NCBI GenBank assembly: GCA_027035985.1
Contig: JALVTI010000046.1
Span: forward strand, 1-45,389
DNA length: 45,389 nucleotides
Reading direction: 5' to 3'
Source of the DNA: Aquificales bacterium
Lineage (GTDB): Bacteria; Aquificota; Aquificia; Aquificales; QOAS01
A program made the position numbers and the translations under genes. Positions 40,993-45,389 of this stretch are shown here, piece by piece. Every line of letters begins with the position of its first letter. Position 1 is the stretch's first letter. The notes under the pieces are model-generated. The model was not told the DNA's origin and made no database searches. It worked only from the letters and a program-made list of their open reading frames with translations.

Positions 40993-41484
40993 ATGGAAAC
41001 CAAAAGGGTTGTGGATGTAGGCGATGAGGTTCCCAACTTCTGTTTGAAGGGTATCGACGAACATGGTGAGGAAAGGGAATTTTGCTTCAACCAATTTAGG
41101 GATAAAAAGGTAATTCTTTATTTTTACCCCAAAGATAATACTCCCGGTTGCACCACCGAAGCGTGCGATTTTAGGGATAATCTGAACCGGTTTAAGGAAT
41201 TCGGTATAACGGTAATCGGCGTTTCTCCCGATAGCGTAAAATCCCACAAGAGATTTAGGGAAAAATACAGTTTGAATTTCATACTTCTCAGCGACCCCGA
41301 TAAAAAGGTTGCGGAAATGTTTGGTGCCTATGGTGAAAAAAAGAGTTATGGGAGGATAACCAAAGGTATTATTAGAAGCACCTTTTACATCGAAAACGGA
41401 AAGGTTGTTAAAACCTGGCGCAATGTCCGGGCTAAGGGACACGTAGAAAGGGTTTTAAAGGAATTGGGTTTAATTGAAAAATAA
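40993..41484 (+). CDS. bcp: Peroxiredoxin of the Bcp/PrxQ family
   Basis: Thiol peroxidase reducing H2O2 and organic hydroperoxides. With ATG 40993 the product is 163 aa. The peroxidatic and resolving cysteines are in DNTPGCTTEACDFRD (Cys-x4-Cys), typical of PrxQ, and KKVILYFYPKDNTPG is also typical. The upstream frame to 40873 overlaps dusB and is unlikely. No convincing SD. Hairpin 41488-41504 follows. Confidence 0.93.
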   Translation: METKRVVDVGDEVPNFCLKGIDEHGEEREFCFNQFRDKKVILYFYPKDNTPGCTTEACDFRDNLNRFKEFGITVIGVSPDSVKSHKRFREKYSLNFILLSDPDKKVAEMFGAYGEKKSYGRITKGIIRSTFYIENGKVVKTWRNVRAKGHVERVLKELGLIEK

Positions 41485-41487
41485 AAC

Positions 41488-41504
41488 CCCGCGCTCCGCG
41501 CGGG
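41488..41504. terminator. GC-rich hairpin between bcp and ubiE/menG
   Basis: Perfect 7-bp stem CCCGCGC-TCC-GCGCGGG starting 3 bases after the bcp stop. The T-run after it is poor (CTATCCTTTATA), so termination may be partial. It resembles the valS terminator in stem style. Confidence 0.5.
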
Positions 41505-41522
41505 CTATCCTTTATAGGAAGG

Positions 41523-42194
41523 ATGAAAGAAACACCTCTGGGAGTTCGCATATTTGACAAGATAGCGGATAAGTACGAATTCACCGCGAAATTTCTCTCC
41601 TTTGGAATAATGCCCTATTGGCTTTCCCGTTTGGTGGAGGGAATAACGCCCAAAAAAGAGGGGATTGTTTTGGATTTGGCGTGCGGAACCGGAATCCTTT
41701 TCCCCAAGTTGTTGGAAAGGTTCGACCGCGTAGTGGGGTTAGATTACTCCCTTCCCATGCTGAAGGTGGCGAAGAAAAAGAAATTGCTGAAAACCTCCCT
41801 CGTTAGGGGGGATGCCTTAAGACTACCGTTTAAGGGTGATAGTTTCAATACTGTGGTGGTCTCCTTGGGGCTAAGACATTTCCCCGATAGGGAGCAGTCC
41901 CTGAGGGAAATCCATCGGGTGTTAAAGGTTGGAGGAGAACTACATATATTGGAGGTGGGAATACCAGAAAATCCACTTTTAGGAAAGCTGTTTCTCACCT
42001 TCCTTAAAAAGGTGGTTCTACCGCTGGGAAGGCTCCGTGCGAAGGAGGATGTTTACGAACACCTGTTCGGTTCTATTGTCGACTTTCCCCACGGCGGGAA
42101 GATGATTGAGCTCTTAACCTCCGTAGGGTTTTCAAAGGCTTCCTATAACCCCGTGATGGGGGGGATAGTATACATTTACCGCGCGAGGAAATGA
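41523..42194 (+). CDS. ubiE: Demethylmenaquinone/ubiquinone C-methyltransferase
   Basis: SAM-dependent methyltransferase of quinone synthesis (UbiE/MenG). The 223-aa product has VRIFDKIADKYEFTAKFLSFGIMPYWL, the SAM motif VLDLACGTGILFPKLL, VVGLDYSLPMLKVAK, DALRLPFKGDSFNTVVVSLGLRHFPD and the C-terminal YRAR end. Start ATG 41523 has AGGA immediately upstream. Given the likely lifestyle the menaquinone role (menG) is plausible. Another SAM-dependent step linking to metK. Confidence 0.9.
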   Translation: MKETPLGVRIFDKIADKYEFTAKFLSFGIMPYWLSRLVEGITPKKEGIVLDLACGTGILFPKLLERFDRVVGLDYSLPMLKVAKKKKLLKTSLVRGDALRLPFKGDSFNTVVVSLGLRHFPDREQSLREIHRVLKVGGELHILEVGIPENPLLGKLFLTFLKKVVLPLGRLRAKEDVYEHLFGSIVDFPHGGKMIELLTSVGFSKASYNPVMGGIVYIYRARK

Positions 42195-42203
42195 ATTTAA
42201 AAT
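42175..42203 (+). promoter_or_regulatory. Promoter of the DUF190 gene
   Basis: TTTACC (42175-42180, 4 of 6), 17-base spacer, TAAAAT (42198-42203, 5 of 6). Only 8 bases (AGCCTCCG) separate it from the ATG at 42212, so transcription would begin at or within 2 bases of the start codon. It lies over the end of ubiE. Confidence 0.5.
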
Positions 42204-42211
42204 AGCCTCCG

Positions 42212-42511
42212 ATGCCGTATAGGAAGGATGAAACGGTTCTTTTGAGAATTTTCACCCGGGAGAGTCGGATGGAGGGTAATCTGGATAAACTCGTCGAACT
42301 CGGTTTCGATGGCTTTACCGTTTTGCGGGGTATAGCGGGTTACGGAACCGACGGAGTGGCGGCGGCGGCGGATATAACAATAGAGACTCTGGATTTACCG
42401 GTGGTTATAGAGATTTTTACCACTTACGGGAAATTCAGGGAAAAAAAAGACCAACTGAGGGCTATAACAAAAGGATTGATAACCCTCGAAAGGGCTACCT
42501 TAGACCCTTAG
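42212..42511 (+). CDS. DUF190 (PII-like fold) protein
   Basis: A 99-aa protein with the DUF190 features VLLRIFTRES, LVELGFDGFTVLRGIAGYG and DLPVVIEIFTTYGKF. Members of this family have a ferredoxin/PII-like fold and probably sense a small molecule; in other bacteria they often sit with CrcB fluoride channels, which are not present here. The mRNA may be nearly leaderless. An AGGAAGGATG sequence occurs inside the gene but its ATG is out of frame. It overlaps the convergent coiled-coil gene by 12 bases. Confidence 0.85.
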   Translation: MPYRKDETVLLRIFTRESRMEGNLDKLVELGFDGFTVLRGIAGYGTDGVAAAADITIETLDLPVVIEIFTTYGKFREKKDQLRAITKGLITLERATLDP

Positions 42512-43030
42512 GTTAAACCTCTCCGCGAACTGATTAATTCTCCTTACCACCTCTTCGGCGTAGTGTTTTAACTCCCTTAGATGTATCTCTATTTTTCTCC
42601 TAACCTTGTCGATTTCTTTCTCCAATTCCTCGTATTGGTCGGAAACCTCGTATTCCTCCGCCTTTAGGTCGTTATACTTTCTTCTGAGTTCCTCGAGCTG
42701 TTCCATAACTTTGTTCAACCTTTCGAGGAGTCTTTTCCTATCTTCGGCGAGCCTTTCGTATTCGCGGGGGCTGTCAGCCTGCTGCATAGCCAATTTGTTT
42801 TTGCTCAGTTTGTGCCTTAGCTCGTTGTATTCGTGTTCGAGTTCCTTCAGTTGTCGGGAAATCTCGAGTATTTCCCTCTCAATGGTATTTAACTTTTGCT
42901 CCACTTCCTTCTTCTTTTGGGTTAACTCCTCGTATTTTTCCACCAATTGGCGGAGTTCCTTTTCGACATGTTCGAAATGGCGTGCCTCTTTATCGACACT
43001 TTCGACTATTTTTTCAAAAAGGTCTCTCAT
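42500..43030 (-). CDS. Coiled-coil protein of unknown function
   Basis: A 176-aa protein that is nearly all coiled coil (about 10-165, repeated Leu/Ile heptads with Lys/Glu). A short break SPREYERLAEDRKRLLERL in the middle resembles the hinge of DUF164-type zinc-ribbon proteins, but the C-terminal zinc ribbon is missing (no CxxC). ATG follows a good AGGAGGAAAGG SD. It lies between glnA and DUF190, on the same strand as glnA. 43031-43195 holds no gene. Confidence 0.65.
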   Translation of the reverse strand: MRDLFEKIVESVDKEARHFEHVEKELRQLVEKYEELTQKKKEVEQKLNTIEREILEISRQLKELEHEYNELRHKLSKNKLAMQQADSPREYERLAEDRKRLLERLNKVMEQLEELRRKYNDLKAEEYEVSDQYEELEKEIDKVRRKIEIHLRELKHYAEEVVRRINQFAERFNLRV

Positions 43031-43195
43031 TTCCTTTCCTCCTTTAGTCCGATTTGCTAAAGAAAATTAATAAGCAATTTGGAATAGGCAATGTTTTTTC
43101 AAAAGATACCGACTTAAAACCCCTAATCTAGAGAAAGCGAGAAATAATCACTTTGTGAAAACTAAAAAGAGGTATTAAAAGAAAGAGAGAAGCAA

Positions 43196-44602
43196 TTAAA
43201 TATCGAAGTAGAGTTCGAATTCCAAGGGGTGGGGGGTAAATCTGAGAGCGTCGATTTCCGCTTTCTTGCTCTCAATCCACATTTCGAGTAGGTCTTCGGT
43301 AAAGACTCCACCTTTGAGCAGGAATTCGTGGTCCTCTTCGAGGGCTTTAATAGCCTCTTCGAGGGAACCGGGAAGGGTGGGTATATCGGCTAGCTCTTCG
43401 GGAGGTAGGGAGTAGATATCCTTGTCGAAGGGTTCGCCGGGGTCGATTCTATTCTCGATACCGTCGATAGCCGCCATGAGTATTGCGGCAAACGCCAGAT
43501 AGGGGTTGGATGTAGCGTCGGGGAACCTAATCTCAATCCTCTTGGCTTTGGGGTTTTGGGAATACATGGGTATCCTGATTGCGGCAGACCTGTTTCTCGC
43601 GGAGTAGGCGAGCCTTACGGGAGCCTCGAAACCGGGAACCAACCTGTGGTAGGAGTTTATGGTGGGGTTGGTGAATGCGGCGATAGTTCTACCGTGCTTA
43701 ATTATACCGCCTATAGCCCAAAGGGCGATTTCGGAGAGTCCGGCGTATCCGTTCCCGGCAAAGAGGTTTTCTCCGTTCTTCCAGATGGAGAAGTGGGTAT
43801 GCATACCGCTACCGTTGTCGTTGGGGAGAACCTTAGCCATGAAGGTAGCGTATTTTCCGTGTCTGGCGGCTACGTTTCTAACAACGTATTTGTATTTGAA
43901 GAGTTTATCCGCTTGGCTTAGAAGGCTGTCATACCTGATGTCGATTTCCGCCTGTCCGGCGGTTGCAACCTCGTGGTGGTGGAGCTCAACGGTGATGCCG
44001 AGCTGTTCGAGAATTTCGACCATTTCGTTGCGGAGTTCCATGGTCTTGTCCAGCGGGGGTGCGGGGAAGTATCCGCGTTTGTGGGGTATCTTGTAACCGG
44101 TTCCGTCAACGCCTCTATTCCACCAGCCCTCTTCGCTGTCGACCCTCCAATAGGCGTAGTTGGATCCTACTTCGAAAGCCACGCTGTCGAAAATGAAGAA
44201 TTCGGCTTCGGGTCCAAAGTAGGCGGTATCGCCGATTCCGCTCTCCTTGAGATACTGCTCGGCTTTTTGGGCTATATACCTGGTATCCCTCTTATACCTC
44301 TCCCCGGTTACGGGGTCGTAGATATCGCATATGAGAACTGCGGTGTCGGGTATAAACGGGTCTACAAAGAAGGTGTTAGGGTCGGGTTTTGCGAGCATAT
44401 CCGATTCGTTAATCGACTGCCATCCCCTTATGGAGGAACCGTCGAAACCCCTACCCTCTTCAAAGGTGTCGAGGGTGAGCTCTTCGGCGGGAATGGTTAG
44501 GTGTTGCCACTGACCGAAGGGGTCGGAAAATCTGAGGTCTACGAATTTAATGCCGAGGTCTTTAATTTGTGCCAAGACCTCTTCGGGTGTATATTTGGGC
44601 AT
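43196..44602 (-). CDS. glnA: Glutamine synthetase, type I (GSI-beta)
   Basis: Makes glutamine from glutamate, ammonia and ATP. The 468-aa product has the beta-grasp start, GFDGSSIRGWQSINESDMLAKPDP, YFGPEAEFFIFDS, VELHHHEVATAGQAEIDIRYD, NDNGSGMHTHFSIWKNGENLF and the substrate loop FTNPTINSYHRLVPGFEAPV. Tyr397 in DIYSLPPEEL aligns exactly with the adenylylation tyrosine of E. coli, so GlnE-type control is possible. ATG follows GGGAGGTAAAGC. A TATGAT/TATAGT (near 44639) and a palindrome (44683-44700) lie upstream. No glnB is nearby. Confidence 0.97.
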   Translation of the reverse strand: MPKYTPEEVLAQIKDLGIKFVDLRFSDPFGQWQHLTIPAEELTLDTFEEGRGFDGSSIRGWQSINESDMLAKPDPNTFFVDPFIPDTAVLICDIYDPVTGERYKRDTRYIAQKAEQYLKESGIGDTAYFGPEAEFFIFDSVAFEVGSNYAYWRVDSEEGWWNRGVDGTGYKIPHKRGYFPAPPLDKTMELRNEMVEILEQLGITVELHHHEVATAGQAEIDIRYDSLLSQADKLFKYKYVVRNVAARHGKYATFMAKVLPNDNGSGMHTHFSIWKNGENLFAGNGYAGLSEIALWAIGGIIKHGRTIAAFTNPTINSYHRLVPGFEAPVRLAYSARNRSAAIRIPMYSQNPKAKRIEIRFPDATSNPYLAFAAILMAAIDGIENRIDPGEPFDKDIYSLPPEELADIPTLPGSLEEAIKALEEDHEFLLKGGVFTEDLLEMWIESKKAEIDALRFTPHPLEFELYFDI

Positions 44603-44682
44603 GCTTTACCTCCCAAGAAGGTTTGGTTTCTAAACTATATCATACCCCCCTGCGGGAAGGGTTCGAGGAAAGACGGGAAAAG

Positions 44683-44700
44683 GTTTACAAAAATGTAAAC
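44683..44700. promoter_or_regulatory. Perfect palindrome upstream of glnA
   Basis: GTTTACA-AAAA-TGTAAAC, an exact 7-bp inverted repeat. It lies directly after the pncA stop and about 80 bases before the glnA ATG. With the likely glnA -10 (TATGAT near 44639-44644) its centre is about 60 bases before the start of transcription, a normal activator position. It could instead be a weak terminator for pncA, since CTTTT follows on the minus strand. Confidence 0.45.
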
Positions 44701-44701
44701 A

Positions 44702-45280
44702 TTAAAGGGTTAAATCGTTGTAAACAACTTTAACAGCACCTTCGGAGAGCATTCTCTCCTCCGCCCTCCTTTCCCCTTCAGGGGTTATCCCCTTTGAGGC
44801 GTCGGATAGCCAAAAGACTTGAAATCCCAAATTCAATCCGCCCAGTACGGTGTTTAAAACGCAGTAATCGGTAGCCAAACCGCCGACAAAAATTCTCTTT
44901 ACCCCCCGCTCTCTCAGGAGGTCTTCGAGCAGTGTCCCCTGAAAGCCGCTGTAGGCGTCGAATTCGGGACGGTCACCCTTATTGATAATGAAGACTTCGG
45001 GTGGAAGCTTTAACCCTTCGGCGAATTTTGCACCCTCTGTATTTTGAACGCAGTGGGGAGGCCAAAGCCCGCCCTGTTCCTTAAAGGACATGTGGTTGGG
45101 TGGATGCCAATCGCGGGTTGCGAATATGGGCGCTCCTGCCTTTTGAAAGAGCTCTATATACCTGTTGGCGGGTTCTATAACCTTATCCCCTTCGGGGACG
45201 GGCAGAGCTCCCCCCGGTAGGAAATCCTTTTGGATATCGACCAACACAAGGGCATCCTTTGGGGTGATTTTTACCCTCAT
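44702..45280 (-). CDS. pncA: Nicotinamidase/pyrazinamidase-like hydrolase
   Basis: Cysteine hydrolase converting nicotinamide to nicotinate for NAD salvage. The 192-aa product has LVLVDIQKDFLPGGALPVPEGD (catalytic Asp15), the metal site TRDWHPPNHMSF (Asp, His, His), INKGDRPEFDAYSGFQG (Lys) and GGLATDYCVLNTVL (catalytic Cys). All residues of the triad and the metal site are present. It precedes glnA on the same strand by 99 bases. Confidence 0.9.
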   Translation of the reverse strand: MRVKITPKDALVLVDIQKDFLPGGALPVPEGDKVIEPANRYIELFQKAGAPIFATRDWHPPNHMSFKEQGGLWPPHCVQNTEGAKFAEGLKLPPEVFIINKGDRPEFDAYSGFQGTLLEDLLRERGVKRIFVGGLATDYCVLNTVLGGLNLGFQVFWLSDASKGITPEGERRAEERMLSEGAVKVVYNDLTL

Positions 45281-45336
45281 AGGTTTGAATTTTGGTTTAC
45301 CCCGCCTAAGGGGTTGTGATTTAATCTCTCCTTCCG

Positions 45337-45389
45337 ATGGAGTTTTTAATTCCCGACCAAACGGAGGACAAGAAATTAATCGCCCAGCT
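45337..45389 (+). CDS. Start of an unidentified gene (partial)
   Basis: ATG 45337 opens a frame running to the window end: MEFLIPDQTEDKKLIAQ. There is no strong SD; CCTTCCG precedes the ATG. It is divergent from pncA with a 56-base gap. Only 17 complete codons are seen, too few for a family call, and the start is not certain. Confidence 0.4.
   Translation, partial: MEFLIPDQTEDKKLIAQ

Noticed and set aside
44683..44700. BirA-type biotin operator at the glnA palindrome
   Set aside because: The half-sites contain GTTTACA but are in the opposite orientation and only 4 bases apart. BirA sites are TTGTAAAC...GTTTACAA with about 15 bases between, and no biotin genes are near.

Overview
The window looks like a compact chromosomal segment of a thermophilic, probably chemolithoautotrophic bacterium. 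My best guess is Aquificota, perhaps Desulfurobacteriaceae-like. The reasons are an archaeal-type S-adenosylmethionine synthetase in an otherwise bacterial background, a two-gene transketolase, TrmI-type tRNA m1A58 methyltransferase, Lys/Glu-rich proteins, extremely tight gene packing and a split class I aminoacyl-tRNA synthetase (the known precedent being LeuRS of Aquifex). This placement is inference. No rRNA, tRNA, insertion sequence, prophage or CRISPR array was recognised.

Layout. 1-1863 (+): end of rplM, rpsI, archaeal-type metK. 1860-8773 (-): a tripartite RND efflux operon (TolC, adaptor, pump) plus an AsmA/DUF748-like envelope protein. A palindrome-rich divergent region (8774-8936) separates it from panD and a small membrane protein (+). 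9586-11282 (+): rpsF-ssb-rpsR-rplI with a structured leader, then an O-antigen ligase/polymerase-like protein. 12468-15515 (-): AT-rich genes for an EAL/HDOD signalling protein, a UPF0114 membrane protein and a glycosyltransferase. 15566-18314 (+): split transketolase and a membrane protein. 18281-20963 (-): corA-fabD-trmI. 21029-23095 (-): a ValRS gene that stops before the KMSKS half and carries about 180 extra residues inside its zinc knuckle. 23367-24159 (-): a PIN toxin-antitoxin pair under a near-consensus promoter. 24278-29415: ispG (+), proS-metF (-), pgk (+). 29412-39636 (-): a long co-directional block aroK-pilM-pilN-pilO-pilQ-tsaD-rpmJ-rpsM-rpsK-rpsD-rpoA-rplQ-phosphoesterase. 39664-45389: coiled-coil protein, dusB, bcp, ubiE/menG, DUF190, coiled-coil protein, glnA, pncA and the first codons of one more gene.

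Functionally the window mixes translation (r-proteins, RNA polymerase alpha, ProRS, ValRS fragment, TsaD, TrmI, DusB), central metabolism (transketolase, Pgk, GlnA, MetF, MetK, IspG, FabD, PanD, AroK), envelope functions (efflux, type IV pilus, glycan genes, CorA) and one toxin-antitoxin module. No gene-free stretch exceeds 300 bases; the longest are 23096-23366 (hairpins and a terminator) and 30141-30371 (AT-rich, inverted repeats).

The most interesting observations are the ValRS gene truncated cleanly before its KMSKS half with its own terminator, the large insertion in its zinc knuckle, several promoters placed so close to start codons that their mRNAs would be nearly leaderless, and the AT-rich, highly diverged pil cluster attached to aroK.
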